Shown here one piece after another: positions 34,107 through 46,135 of a stretch of DNA of 64,000 bases. How positions within the stretch are numbered: position 1 is the first letter of the stretch; each line of letters opens with the position of its first letter. The notes below the pieces were generated by a model. That model did not search any database. It worked only from the letters and a program-made list of their open reading frames with translations, and had not been told where the DNA came from. The stretch is taken from the NCBI RefSeq assembly GCF_000208745.1, contig NC_030859.1, forward strand, positions 12,716,848 to 12,780,847. The letters are read 5' to 3'. Origin of the DNA: Theobroma cacao. Its lineage: Eukaryota > Streptophyta > Magnoliopsida > Malvales > Malvaceae. A program made the translations under genes and the position numbers.

Positions 34107-37076
34107 TATCAAGCCTAGCTCTATAATATACTTGCCATGTCATTCATGTACTTGACAGCATGTCTGCATACTTGGATGCCTCGAAAAATTATCAAAAGTC
34201 GGTGTCATAACTAGTGGTACAATTAAGTTGATTAAAGCCTTGAACTAGTCCAAATATAGATTTTAGGATGTATTTGAGAGTTATTGAACCTTAGAATGTC
34301 TTAATATGGTGATTTGGAGTCTAATCAAAAATTTTTATAACGTAAGGGTAAAATGGTCATTTTACCAATCGAGGGCAAAATTGGAATGTTGGAAGAGATT
34401 TTTGACCAAGTTTGACTATTTGGAATATAATTTGAATTTGAGAAGTGCAAATTTTCAATTCCGAGCATAAGGGAAAAACGATCATTTCACGTGTCCACGA
34501 CGTAATTAGAATTTTTGAAATGTTACACCACCGTGACACTTGTTAAGCCCATGAATTTCACCTATTATCATTTTATACTTTGGATAATTATGGGATTATA
34601 TGTGGTGGAAAGGAAAAGCCTTATTAGTTAAGTTTTAAATGTGAACCAATTATATGTTACCATGTGTCAAGTTTTTATTATTTTATAATTTCCTTTATAA
34701 ACTCAACATAAACTCTCCCATTGACTCTCTCATTGCCGCTCAAGCCAAAGAACAAAGGGGGAAAGAATAGAACAACCCTAAGGAGGAAAAATTCAAGAGA
34801 AATTCATTGGATTTTCGAAAAACGAAGCGATCGGAGGTAAGATTTCGCGATTTAGCTTAAGATCTATGTTACCCATGCTTTCTTTTTTCATTTTCTGTGG
34901 TTAAAACTCAAGTTTTCATAATGGAAGCATGCTGGCCGAATCAAGGGGGGAAGGTTTTGAGGATGGGTTTTGCTAGAACTCATGTTATCTAGGCGTTTTT
35001 AGTGTTTTGTGATATTCGGTATCAAAAAACAAGCAAGAAAATAACATGTTCTTCATCAAACCCTAATTGGCCGAATTTTGTAGGGAATATTTTGAAGATG
35101 AATTTTGTCATATTTCATGTTATGTAGCTCGTATTTGATGATTCGTGATGTCAGATATCAAAAACAGTTATCAAAAAGTATAGTTCCTTCAGTAAACGAC
35201 TTGAACAATAATGAGAAAATTATAGTAAATGGACTTAGAATTGATTTCTAATGAGGTATACGGACTTATTAGAGTACCGAAAGTGCAATGAATCTATTTG
35301 GAGTTGAATTGGATGTTTTGGCTAATTAAATGATGTATAGTGTGAGTTAGGTCGAATACCATTTCAGTCCAACAATAATTGAACCTGCGTAGAACACCAT
35401 CTTTAAGTGATTATTCGAACACTTCTCATTCAATTTCATACATTCATAAAGAGCCTAAAATAGTTTTATTACAGTTTGGCACAAATATATTGAATTACTT
35501 GTTATATATTATGTATAAGTGGTGAGCCCTCTGGTAAGGGTAAGGATATCGTACCCGAAGATCAAGAGTAAGAGTTACTCCCATTATTGTGAGTAACAGA
35601 CTTTCATCTTAACTATCTAAAGTTGTTTCTACTCGTTTTTATGTTTTAAAGAATAATGAGTTTAAATTGTAAATTATTATGTTTTAAAATTGAAGTGTTG
35701 GTTAAACGAAATGACATTTATAACTTGTTTTGAAATCGAATGTTGGTTTTGGAAATTGAGTAAGTGGAGACTATATACTTGTGTTATATATATGTTTTGA
35801 CATGTGGTTTGAATTGATGGCTTATGACAATGTGATGGCATGAATGGCTAGATTTGTGTTTGTGTGGAATATATGAATTGTTTTGTTTTACCTTGACAAG
35901 CTGGGTAATATCATGTTAGCCATGTCATGCTGTTGAAATTTTATTGATTTGGTGGGGTAAGTGATTAGCTTACTGTAGTGGGCAGGTTTCCATGGACCAG
36001 CCTATTAGAGGGGCACGGTAAACCCCGTTATATTTTACCTTAGTATGATAGGCGCGAAGGGTATCTCCTAAGGTAGTTTAGAGTTCACTTCACGCCGAAC
36101 CACCACGTGAGGGTGAAACTCAGCCAACGCCAAGAACGACTATGTTTTTAAACGTAAAAACATGTTTTATGTGTATATGTTATTTTAACAGCCTTGGCAG
36201 ACTCGGTTGGATGCCTGACGCAAGGTGTCATCAAGTAAGAGTTTTGGAACGAGCCAAGTTTTAAGAGTGTCATAAGCCTTGCTGATTTTTTTGATGAAAT
36301 GTATTTGTTTTATATGGTTGAAATGAGTTTTAATGCTATTCATTATATTATGAAGAGATGTTTTAATTGTCTCCATTTACTCGGCTTTAGACGTTATAGA
36401 TTAACTTTGCTTACTCACTGGGTTTATAAAAACTCACCCCCTTCTTTTCACCCATTTCAGGTTCAGAGCAGTCTATAGACAGTCAATTTTGTTGAGGGTT
36501 TGCTTTTGGATTTGCACCCTTAGAAATCATAGGTCTACAATCCTGTTTGTTTTTGTTATTTTGGGGCTCACATGTCATTGTAAAATATTTGTGTATACCC
36601 TGGCGCTGTGTGCTATTATGTATATGAATTTATTTTGTTAGTACGCTATAGTAATTGTTTACGTAGAATTTTACAAATATTGTTTTATATGAAAATAAAA
36701 TATTTTATCCAATATATTTATTTAGTTCTATTAGTTATAAATTCACTTAAAAAAGATGATTTAGACACCTAGATTTATTTGTTCTGTATGAAATGTATAT
36801 TTTTCATTCTTATACTGTATTTTTAGCAAGTTTCAAAATTTTCAGGTAAAATGACCAAAATACCCCTATGCTGTAGAAATTACTTTTTGATAGTCTTTGA
36901 TTTGAAAATCGTTTATATTCCTTTAAAACATGATATTTAGTAACTGTTGCTCACAGGGGAGGTGAAAAATTGATGCTAAAGCCTTGCAAGGTTTCAGATG
37001 ACATTCAAAGTAAGGTTTGTCTATCGGGACATCGCGATTGTTGTCACGAGCTCGAAGAGAGTACCGGGTCGTGACA
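34107..37076 (+). repeat. 5' LTR of element B
   Basis: 2970 bp, matching 42155-45099 throughout, with single-base differences and small indels, for example a segment near 34725-34800 partly missing from the other copy. TATA box near 34696 (ctttataaactc). A donor-like 'cggag|gtaagatttc' at 34837 and an acceptor-like 'cacccatttcag' ending at 36460 are both kept in the second LTR. Open frames on the minus strand inside are not genes. Confidence 0.92.
34696..34700 (+). promoter_or_regulatory. TATA box of the 5' LTR of B
   Basis: TATAA within 'tcctttataaactcaac', repeated at 42766-42770 in the 3' LTR, followed by 'actctcccattgactctc'. It is the likely promoter of the element transcript. Confidence 0.5.
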
Positions 37077-37083
37077 ATTTAAC

Positions 37084-37095
37084 TGGTTTCAGAGC
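37084..37095 (+). other. Primer binding site of element B
   Basis: TGGTTTCAGAGC, eight bases after the LTR end, one change from the initiator tRNA-Met complement seen intact in element A. Confidence 0.85.
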
Positions 37096-37229
37096 CTTTG
37101 ATTTTAAAGTTATTTTAGAACTACAGTGTCAGTGTGACCCCAAGTTAGGTTAGATTGAGTTGAATGCATGCATCTGCATATAAGACCAGAAGTTGTCTAA
37201 ACTCGTTCTGTTTCTTGTTATAGATCATT

Positions 37230-38420
37230 TTGCTTCCTCGACGTAGCCACCCACCTCTCACTAGATCAGTCGGGAAGGGAAAAGGCCATTCTCGGCATCG
37301 TCAGCTAGATCTTGTAGAGGGGGAATCGACTGCGTCTACTTTTCAGGCAGCACCTGCTACTGAACAGACTGAGACTCCTCCATATTCTCCACATTTTCCA
37401 CCACCTACCGGTATTCCTGGTATTCTTGCCATGTCTCCCGAGGTAGTTCAGGCAATGGTAGCTTTTCTCACTACTATTATTAGCCAGGCTCAGGCTGGTC
37501 AAGCTCTTCTTACTGTTCCTCCAGCCGCACTTCCAGTGCCACCACCACCACTTTTTGTTCCACCACAAGTACCTGATGTATCCATTCCTAAGAAACTTAA
37601 GGAGACTAGACAACTCAGCTGCATTTCTTTTAAGGGTGATTTGGACACAACCACAGCTAAGGATTGGATCATTCAGGTTTTTGAGACACTTAATGATATG
37701 AGACTAGATGATGATATGAAACTGATGGTGGCCACTAAATAGCTTGAAAAGAGGGCCCGTACTTAGTGAAACTTTGTGAAATCTTGTTCTACTGTTCCTC
37801 CGACCTGGTCAGATTTTCTGTGAGAGTTTGACTGCCAATATTATACTTATTTTCTTCTAAAGGAAAAGAAAAGGGAATTCTTGAGTTTGAAATAGGGGAG
37901 TTTAACAGTAGAGGAGTATGAGGCTCGTTTTAATGAGTTAATGTCTTATGTGCCTAATCTGGTGAAGATTGTGCGAGATCAGGTTAATTACTTTGAGGAA
38001 AGGCTCCAGAATGAAATCAGAGATCGTATGACAGTGACAGGTAGGGAGCCATATAAAGAGGTTGTGCAGATGGCTCTACGGGCTGAAAAACTTGTAATTG
38101 AGAATGGGAGAATTCGGGCTGAGTTTGCTAAAAGGAAGAATCTGAATATATCTTTCAGCCAGCCCTCGAAAAAGAGCAAGGATTCATCTACTTTAGCGAG
38201 TGTTACCATTGCTTCAGTAACCTCTACCCAACCCCCATCTAAACAGCCACAGCAAAAGTTTTCTAGATTCAGTAGATCAGTGATGAGTTCTCTTAGAAGG
38301 AGTTTTGGGAGTTGTAACAAATGTCGAAATTATGAGAGATCTCATGCTAGGCCTTGTAAAAAGCTTGTGAGGTGTTTTCAATGTGGTCAGCGGGGCCACA
38401 TGAGGAGTACTTGGTCGTAG
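37230..38420 (+). pseudogene. gag of gypsy element B
   Basis: The frame begins at a TTG where relatives have ATG (peptide LPRRSHPPLTRS). A proline-rich stretch follows (37500-37570), then the gag core from about 37600 with 'SCISFKGDLDTTTAKDWI', and 'LTVEEYEARFNELMSYVPNL' near 37900-37960. A zinc knuckle CFQCGQRGHMRSTW lies at 38373-38414, with its last ligand C changed to W. Stops in this frame lie at 37740, near 37767-37772 (two in a row), two more before 37905, and at 38418. Most read TAG or TGA where the family has Q, W or R. The protein would form the particle and bind RNA. The minus-strand frame at 37305-37613 is a shadow. Confidence 0.9.
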
Positions 38421-39212
38421 TTAGGACGAGCTACTGCAGCTACTTCATTTCCCCAAGCTCACACAGATATTCAGAAAATAGATTCTTCTGGGTCACAATC
38501 GAGACAGGGTGTAGCGATGAGGTCCAGTGTGGGGAGTAATACCCTAGCGCATCTGCCCTCTGGACCACAGACTCATACCTCGAAGAGAGTTTTTGCTATG
38601 ACAGAGGAAGAGGCACGAGTTTGACCCAATGCAGTGACAGGTACCCTATTTGTATATGACAAAGATGCTTATATCTTAATTGATTCTGGTTCGGATAGAT
38701 CTTATGTGAGCACGACATTCGCATCATTTTCTAATAAAAACCTGTCACCTTTAGAGGAGGAAATAGTAGTTCATACCCCTCTATGAGAGCAGTTGGTTAG
38801 AAACACCTATTATAGAGACTGTGGAATAAGGGTTGGTGAGGAAGAATTTGGGGCTGACTTAATTTTCCTAGAAATTCAGGATTTTGATTTCATATTGGGT
38901 ATGGATTGGTTGACTACACATCGATCGAATGTGGATTATTTTAGGAAGGAAGTTGTACTTAAGAATTTTGTGGGAGTAGAGGTTGTATTTGCATGGGAAT
39001 GCCGAGTATTACCATCTTGTGTAATCTCGACTATCAAAGCTTTGAAACTAGTGCAGAAAGGGTATTCGGCTTATCTAGCACATGTGATTGATACCTCAAA
39101 GGGGAAAACTAAGTTAAAGGATGTTCCAATAGTAAATGAGTTTTCTGATGTGTTTCCGAATGAGTTACCAAGATTGCCTCTTGATCGAGAGCTTGAGTTC
39201 TCTATTGATTAA
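38421..39212 (+). pseudogene. Protease region of gypsy element B
   Basis: In the same frame as gag. The active site 'LIDSGSDRSYVS' lies around 38676-38711 with the DSG triad intact. 'FDFILGMDWLTTHRSNVDY' follows near 38880-38940, the usual end of the protease fold in this group. 'LKDVPIVNEFSDVFPNELP' then leads into RT. Stops are at 38622 (TGA), 38784 (TGA) and 39210 (TAA). It would cut the polyprotein into its parts. Confidence 0.88.
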
Positions 39213-40043
39213 ATTCTGGGTACCGCACCTATTTTCATTCCTCCATATTGAATGGCTCCGGCGGAGTTAAAGGAGTTGAAAGTTCAGCTATAAGACTTGG
39301 TGGATAAGGGTTTTTTTCGCCCTAGTACTTCTCTTTGGGGTGTGCCAATCCTTTTTATAAAGAAGAAGGATGGCACTCTTCGGTTATGTATTGACTACCA
39401 TCAGTTGAACTGAGTGACCATCAAGAATAAATACCCTCTACCACGAATTGATGATCTTTTTGATCAGTTACAAGGTGCTACAGTGTTTTCTAAGATTGAT
39501 CTAAGGTATGGGTATCATCAATTGAAAATGAAGGAGCAGGACGTGCCCAAGACTGCTTTTAGAACTCGTTATGGGTATTACAAGTTTCTGGTTATGCCTT
39601 TTAGTCTGACTAATGCCTCGGCAGTTTTTATGGACCTTATGAACAGGGTGTTCCACCCATACTTGGATAAGTTCGTGATAGTATTCATAGATGACATTCT
39701 TGTGTATTCGAATGATGATGATGAACATGCTGCCCATTTATGCATTGTGTTGCAAACCTTGTGCGAGAGACAACTATATGCCAAGTTTTCCAAATATGAG
39801 TTCTAGTTGAAGGAAGTGGTTTTCTTGGGACATGTTGTGTTTGAAGCTGGAATTTATGTCGATCCCAAGAAGATTGAGGCAATCTTACAATGGGAGCAAT
39901 CGAAAATGGTGACAGAGATTCAGAGTTTTCTCAGTTTAGCCGATTACTATAGAAGGTTCGTTCAGGGGTTCTTATTGATAGCTGTTCCTCTGACTCGTCT
40001 GACTCGTAAAGGAATCAAGTTTGAGTGGGATGATGTCTGCTAG
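39213..40043 (+). pseudogene. Reverse transcriptase of gypsy element B
   Basis: Motifs in order: '[20 protein letters not shown]', '[11 protein letters not shown]' near 39378-39410, '[20 protein letters not shown]' at 39429-39490, 'IDLRYGYHQ', then the catalytic 'FIDDILVYS' with both aspartates at 39690-39695. '[11 protein letters not shown]' and 'LADYYRRFV' follow at 39820-39970. Catalytic residues are kept. Stops in frame are at about 39249, 39291, 39411, 39804 and 40041. No frameshift. Confidence 0.92.
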
Positions 40044-40450
40044 AGTCGGTTTCAGGAGCTAAAGAACCGGTTGACCTCCGCTCCAGTTTTGACACTTTCT
40101 ATTAGTGGGAAAGAATTTGTGATATACAGTGATGCCTCTAAATTAGGATTAGGGTACGTGTTAATGCAAGATGAGAAAGTAGTAGCTTATGCTTCTCGAC
40201 AATTGAAGAAACATGAGATGAATTACCCTACCCACGATTTGGAGTTGGCAGCAATAGTTTTTGCATTAAAGATCTAGAGGCATTACTTATACGGTGAGCG
40301 TTGTCGGATCTTTACCGACCACAAAAGCTTGAAATATTTTCTCACCTAGAAAGAACTCAACCTGAGACAGAGACGATGGTTAGAGTTGATTAAGGATTAC
40401 GACTTAGTGATTGATTATCATTTGGGGAAGGCAAAAGTTGTAGTAGATGC
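40044..40450 (+). pseudogene. RNase H of gypsy element B
   Basis: '[18 protein letters not shown]' near 40108-40165 carries the first catalytic aspartate. '[20 protein letters not shown]' gives the glutamate and next aspartate region near 40190-40250, and 'FTDHKSLKY' lies near 40314-40340. Stops at 40275 (TAG) and about 40347 (TAG). It would remove the RNA strand after first-strand synthesis. Confidence 0.9.
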
Positions 40451-41642
40451 CTTGAGTCATAAATCCTCATCTTCATTAACATCACTTTGGAATTCTTATC
40501 TTTTGATGCTACTTGAGATAAAATCTCTAGGGATCCAGTTGAGTAATGGCGAGGATGGAACCCTACTTGCTAGTTTTGTTGTGAGACCCTCACTGTTGAA
40601 TCAAATCAGGGAATTACAAAAGTCTAATGATGAGTTGAAACGGGAAGTACAAAAGTTGTGCAATGGAGAAACTAGTGAGTTTAGACTCGGTGATGATGGT
40701 ATCTTGATGCTTGGAGATCGAGTTTATGTCCCTAAGGATGATCAGCTGAGACGGGCTAATTTGGAAGAAGCTCATTCTTTCGCCTATGCTTTACATCTAG
40801 GAAGCACCAAAATGTATAGGACTATCAAGGAAAGTTACTGGTGGCCGGCTATGAAATGAGACATAGCAGAGTTTGTGACGAAATGTCTCACATGTCAGCA
40901 AATCAAGGCAAAACATCAAAAACCATCAAGTACTCTTCAGCCTCTACCTATCCCTGAATGGAAGTGAGAGCACATGACTATGGACTCTATATTAGGTTTA
41001 CCATGGACGTAGAGTGGGAATGATGCTATTTGGGTAATTGTGGATAGATTGACTAAGTATGTTCATTTCTTGGCTATCTATAGCACGTATTCCATTGAGA
41101 AACTGGCTAAGCTTTAGATAGATGAAATAGTGAGATTGCAAGGAGTCCCAGTTTCTATCATGTCAGATTGAGACCCCCGATTCACTTCTCGATTCTGGCC
41201 TAAATTTCAGGAAGCTCTCGGAACTAATTTGAGATTTAACACTGCCTTTCATCCACAGATAGATGGTCAGTCTGAAAGGACCATTCAGACTTTGGAGGAT
41301 ATGCTATGGGCTTGTGTCATTAACTTTACTGGGAGTTGGGACAGACACTTGCCGTTGGTGGAGTTTGCGTATAACAATAATTTTCAATCTAGTATTGGGA
41401 TGGCACCATACGAGGCTCTATATGGAAGAAAGTGCCGAACTCGACTCTATTGGAATGAGGTGGGTGAGAGGAAATTGTTTATTGTATAGTTGAATGATTT
41501 GATTAATGACAAGATCAAGGTTATCTGAGAACGATTAAAGACAGCTCAATACAAGCAGAAACGTTACTCTGATAGACAGAGAAAATACTTGGAATTTAAA
41601 GTTGATGATAGAGTTTTTCTTAAGGTTTCTCCTTAGAAAGGT
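40451..41642 (+). pseudogene. Integrase of gypsy element B
   Basis: The zinc-binding HHCC part is complete: 'EEAHSFAYALHLGSTKMY' near 40770-40815 and 'FVTKCLTCQQIKAKHQ' near 40872-40920. The core shows 'MTMDSILGLPW' near 40975, 'VSIMSD*DPRF' near 41155-41185 and 'HPQIDGQSERTIQTLEDM' near 41250-41305, so D, D and E are all in place. 'LPLVEFAYNN' and 'MAPYEALYGRKCRT' follow. Stops near 40857, 40965, 41010, 41115, 41169, 41487, 41526 and 41634. Confidence 0.92.
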
Positions 41643-41720
41643 AATGATTTGAATAATTTAAGGTATTAAGTCTTATTTGATTATACTATTATAGTAAATT
41701 GTGGTATCTTGTTGGATAAT
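41643..41720. other. 78-bp insertion flanked by a 7-bp direct repeat
   Basis: GAAAGGT at 41636-41642 is repeated at 41721-41727. The 78 bases between have no place in the integrase protein. Removing them with one repeat copy brings the reading frame of the two sides back into phase. The insert is AT-rich with no clear terminal inverted repeats. It could be a very small mobile element or a repair filler. Confidence 0.7.
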
Positions 41721-42125
41721 GAAAGGTGTGATTCGGTTTACAAAGAAGGGAAAACTCAATCTGAGATATATTAAACCCTTTCCTGTCATTGAAAGGATTA
41801 GGCCAGTGCCATATAGACTAAATTACCCCTAGAGTTGGATCGGATTCACAATGTCTTCCACGTCTCAATGTTGAAGAAGTATGTACCTGATCCCTCCCAC
41901 ATCCTCGTGACACCTCCAATTGAGTTGCAGGAAGATTTAAAGTTTGAGGTATAGCTTGTATGTATTCTAGATGAAAAGGATTGAGTGTTGAGGAATAAGA
42001 GCATCCCAATGGTTAAGGTGTTGTGGAAGAATGCTCGGATGGAGGAGATGACGTGGAAAGTTGAGCACCAGATGAGAAGCCAATATCCCCATCTTTTATC
42101 TGAGTCTGGTAAGTGAAATTTTGAG
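41721..42125 (+). pseudogene. C-terminal part of the integrase protein of element B
   Basis: After the insertion the protein continues with 'IRFTKKGKLNLRYI', then a one-base shift near 41828, then 'ELDRIHNVFHVSMLKKYVPD' at 41836-41895 and 'VEHQMRSQYPHLLSES' near 42057-42108. The end block is shared with element A at 18566-18660. I see no chromodomain signature that I would call. Confidence 0.85.
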
Positions 42126-42137
42126 GTCAAAATTTTA

Positions 42138-42154
42138 TTTTAACGGGGTAATGC
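42138..42154 (+). other. Polypurine tract region of element B
   Basis: 'ttttaacggggtaatgc' directly before the 3' LTR start TGTCGAGCC. Relatives have a pure purine run; here a C interrupts it. Confidence 0.7.
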
Positions 42155-45099
42155 TGTCGAGCCTAGCTCTATAATATACTTGCCATGTCATTCATGTACT
42201 TGATAGCATGTCTGCATACTTGGATGCCTCGAAAAATTGTCAAAAGTCGATATCATACCTAGTGGTACAATTAAGTTGATTAAAGCCTCAAACTAGTCCA
42301 AATAGAGATTTTAGGATGTATTTGAGAGTTATTGAACCTTAGAATGTCTTAATATGGTGATTTAGAGTTCAAGGATTGATTTAGAGTCCAATCGAGAATT
42401 TTTATAACGTAGGGGTAAAATGGTCATTTTACCACTCGAGGGCAAAATTGGAATGTTGGAAGAGATTTTTGACCAAGTTTGACTAGTTGGAACATAATTC
42501 GAATTTGAGAAGTGCAAAATTTCAATTCCGAGCATAAGGGCAAAACGATCATTTCACGTGTCCACAAGGACGTAATTAGAATTTTTGAAATTTTACACCA
42601 CCATGACACTTGTCAAGCCCATGAATTTCACCTATTATGATTTTATACATTGGATAATTATGGGATTATATGTGGTGGAAAGGAAAAGCCTTATTAGTTA
42701 AGTTTTAAATGTGAACCAATTATATGTTGCCATGTGTCAAGTTTTTATTATTTTATAATTTCCTTTATAAACTCAACATAAACTCTCCCATTCACTCTCT
42801 CGTTGTCGTTCAAGCCAAAGAACAAAGGGGGAAAGAATAGAAAAATTCAAGAGAAATTCATTGGATTTTCAAAAAACGAAGCGATCGGAGGTAAGATTTC
42901 ACGATTTAGCTTAATATCTACCTTATGCATGCTTTCTTTTTTCATTTTCTATGGTTGAAACTCAAGTTTTCATGATGGAAGCATGCTGGCTGAATCAAGG
43001 GGTGAAAGTTTTGAGGATGAGTTTTGCTATGTCTGATGTTATCTAGGATTTTTTAGTGTTTTGTGATATTCGGTATCAAAAAACAAGCAAGAAAATACCC
43101 TAATTGGCTGAATTCTATAGGGAATATTTTGAAGATGAATTTTGTCATATTTCATGTTATCTAGCTTGTATTTGATGATTCATGATGTCGGATATCGAAA
43201 AGTATAGTTCCTTTAGTAAACGACTTGAATGATAATGAGAAAATTATAGTAAATGGACTTAGAATTGATTTCTAATGAGGTATACAGACTTATTGGAGTA
43301 CCGAAAGTGCAATGAATCTATTTGGAGTTGAATTTGATGTTTTGGCTAATTAAATAGTGTATAGTGCGAGTTAGGTCGAATACTATTTCAGTCCAACAAT
43401 AATTGAACCTACGTAGAACACCATATTTAAGTGATTATTCGAACACTTCTCATTCAATTTCATACATTCATAAAGAGCCTAAAATATTTTTATAACAGTT
43501 TGGCATAAATATATTGAATTACTTGTTATGTATTATGTATAGGTGGTGAGCCCTCTGGTAAGCGTAAGGATATCCTACCCGAAGACCAAAAGTAGGAGTA
43601 CTCCGTTATTGTGAGTAACAGACTTTTATCTTAACTATCTAAAGTTGTTTCTACTCGTTTTTATGTTTTAAAGAATAATGAGTTTAAATTGTAAATTATT
43701 ATGTTTTAAAATTGAAGTGTTGATTAAACGAAATGAGATTTATAACTTGTTTTGAAATCGAATACTGGTTTTGAAAATTGAGTAAGTGGAGACTATATAC
43801 TTGTGTTATATATATGTTTTGACATATGGTTTGAATTGATGGCTTATGATAATTTGATGGCATGAATGGCTGGATTTGTATTTGTGTGGAATATATGAAT
43901 TGTTTTGTTTTACCTTGACAAGCTGGGTAATATCATATTAGCCATGTTATGCTGCTGAATTTTTATTGATTTGGTGGGATAAGTGATTAGCTTACTGTAG
44001 TGGGCGAGTTTTCGTGGACCGACCAATTAGAAGGGCACAGTAAACCTCGTTATATTTTACCTTAGTATGAGAGGCACGGAGGGTATCTCCTAAGGTAGTT
44101 TAGAGTTCACTTCACGCTAAACCACCATGTGCTGGTGAAACTCAGCCAACGCCAAGGAATGGCTATGTTTTTAAACGTAAAAACATGTTTTATGTGTATA
44201 TGTTATTTTAACAGCCTTGGCGGACTCGATTGGATGCTCGACGCAAAGTGTCACTGAGTAAGAGTTTTGGCACGAGCTAAGTTTTAAGAGAGTCGTAAGC
44301 CTTGTTGATTATTTTTGATGAAATGTAATTGTTTTATATGGTTGAAATGAGTTTTAATGTTATTCATTATATTATGAAGAGATGTTTCAATTGTCTCCAT
44401 TTACTCGGCATTAGATGTTATAGATGAACTTTGCTTGCTCACTAGGTTTATAAAAACTCACCCCTTTTTTTTCACCTATTTCAGGTTCAGAGTAGTCTGT
44501 AGATAGTCGATTTTGTCGATGGTTTGCTTTTGGATTTGGACCCTTAGAAATCATAAGCCTACAATCCTGTTTATTACTGTTATTTTGGGGCTCACATGTC
44601 ATTGTAAAATACTTTTGTATACCCTGACGCTGTGTGCTATTATGTATAGGAATTTATTTTGTTACGGCGCTACAGTAATTGTTTACGTAGAACTTTATAA
44701 ATATTGTTTTATATGAAAATGAAATATTTTATCCAATATTTTTATTTAGTTCTATTAGTTATAAATTCACTTTAAAAAAATGATTTAAATACCTAGATTT
44801 ATTTTGTTATATGAAATGTATATTTTTCATTCATATACTATATTTTTAGTAGGTTTCGAAATTTTTGAGTAAGATGACCAAAATACCCCTATGCTGTAGA
44901 AATTACTTTTTTATTGTCTTTGATTTGAAAATCATCTATATTCCTTTAAAACATGATATTTAGTAACTGTTGCTCACAATGGAGGTGAAAAACTGATGCT
45001 AGAGCCTTGCGAGGTTTTAGTTTACATTCCGGGTAAGGTTTGTCTATCGGGACATCGTGGCGGTTGTCACGGGCTCGAAGAGAGTACCGAGTCATGACA
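42155..45099 (+). repeat. 3' LTR of element B
   Basis: 2945 bp, TGTCGAGCC...CATGACA, matching the 5' LTR. TATA box at 42766-42770. The open frames inside (for example 42424-42609 minus) also occur in the 5' LTR as non-conserved versions. Confidence 0.92.
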
Positions 45100-45117
45100 A
45101 ATTAGATAAGCTTTAAC

Positions 45118-45125
45118 TATAAATA
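45118..45125 (+). promoter_or_regulatory. TATA box of LTR C3
   Basis: TATAAATA in 'taactataaatatct', only 18 bases after the right end of element B. Confidence 0.6.
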
Positions 45126-45962
45126 TCTACTCTCCAGTAGACTTCTTCATTTTTTTCCAACAACTTCTTCTTCCCATTTTTCTCTTCATCTTACGTTTCT
45201 TCATCTTCCATGGGAGTTCTTTTCAAGCTTCCATAACTCTCTCAAGTTAGTCTCAAATTTCATGCTTTTGTGCACCTTTTCACAAGCCTTTTGTGCATTT
45301 TTACTCTTTCACCTTAAACTAATACTTTCTCTCACTAGCTAGGTCTTTTAAAGAGAGAAAGAAAGACTCTCTATAATAGTTTGGGAATTCTTGAAGAGGG
45401 ATCCAATTACAAATCTAGCAAGGTGAGTATTGAAATTGAGTTGATATTTTTAGTTGTTGAGAATGGCTGGTGGTTAGATCTGTGAGTGTTTTGTAGTTAA
45501 GGTGATTTATTCATTTTAGTGTGATTAGAATAGTGAAAATAGATAGCCACTTAATGGTAGTTGGAAACTAGTTAGGAATAACTAGCAGAACATGATTTAG
45601 GAGATAGTTTCTAGAACTATATTTATGTGAATTGAGTTAATTGTGATGCTATTATGATGATAGGTTCTAACGAAGCTTGACCGTCCCATTTGGACCATTA
45701 GAGGAAGTTGGAATTTGGTAAAGATTTAACAAATACTAGTGAGTGAGCCTGCACTAAAAGGTTTTGGGTAGATGTACATATGTTTAAACGAATCACTTGA
45801 ATTGTTTAAATTTTCCTTTCTTCAAATTGCATACGGGAACAAGCCTTTAATGAAACGTTTTTCTTGCGTTGTGAAATGTGATTGTAATGAATTTATGAAA
45901 TCCCTTTATATGTTAATATATATATATATATATATGTATAGTACATTGGTAGATAATATTGT

Positions 45963-46135
45963 GTAATGAATATAATCGTGCGTGTGCGCAATGTGGGGGA
46001 TGCACATGCCTATAATGACGGGGTGTGGGAGTGTGGAGGATGACATAATTGTGCTCGATGTGGGGGTGCACACGATGACTCTAGCTATGTGCGCGATGTG
46101 GGGGTTACACATGAGCTGGGTGAGGCGGTGGTGAT
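45963..46135 (+). repeat. Minisatellite in LTR C3, 'gatgtgggggatgcac' type
   Basis: Same unit type as C1 at 4440-4625, preceded by a TA run at 45916-45936. The minus-strand open frames here come from the repeat. Confidence 0.65.

Larger units (their letters stand above)
34107..45099 (+). mobile_element. Full-length gypsy retrotransposon B (Tekay/Del-like), inactive
   Basis: LTRs lie at 34107-37076 and 42155-45099, with a primer site at 37084, gag-pol at 37230-42125 and a purine tract before the 3' LTR. Flanks are AAATA (34102-34106) and AATTA (45100-45104), an imperfect target duplication. The order gag, protease, RT, RNase H, integrase marks Ty3/gypsy. Long LTRs, a Met primer and the 'VEHQMRSQYPHL' end suggest the Tekay/Del chromovirus branch; I did not see a clear chromodomain. 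Frame is kept from 37230 to 41642 but with about two dozen stops. The first LTR start has mutated (TATCAAGCC). Confidence 0.92.

Noticed and set aside
37305..38320. Minus-strand frames of about 100 codons within the B gag region
   Set aside because: They are shadows of the plus-strand gag frame, which has clear motifs.
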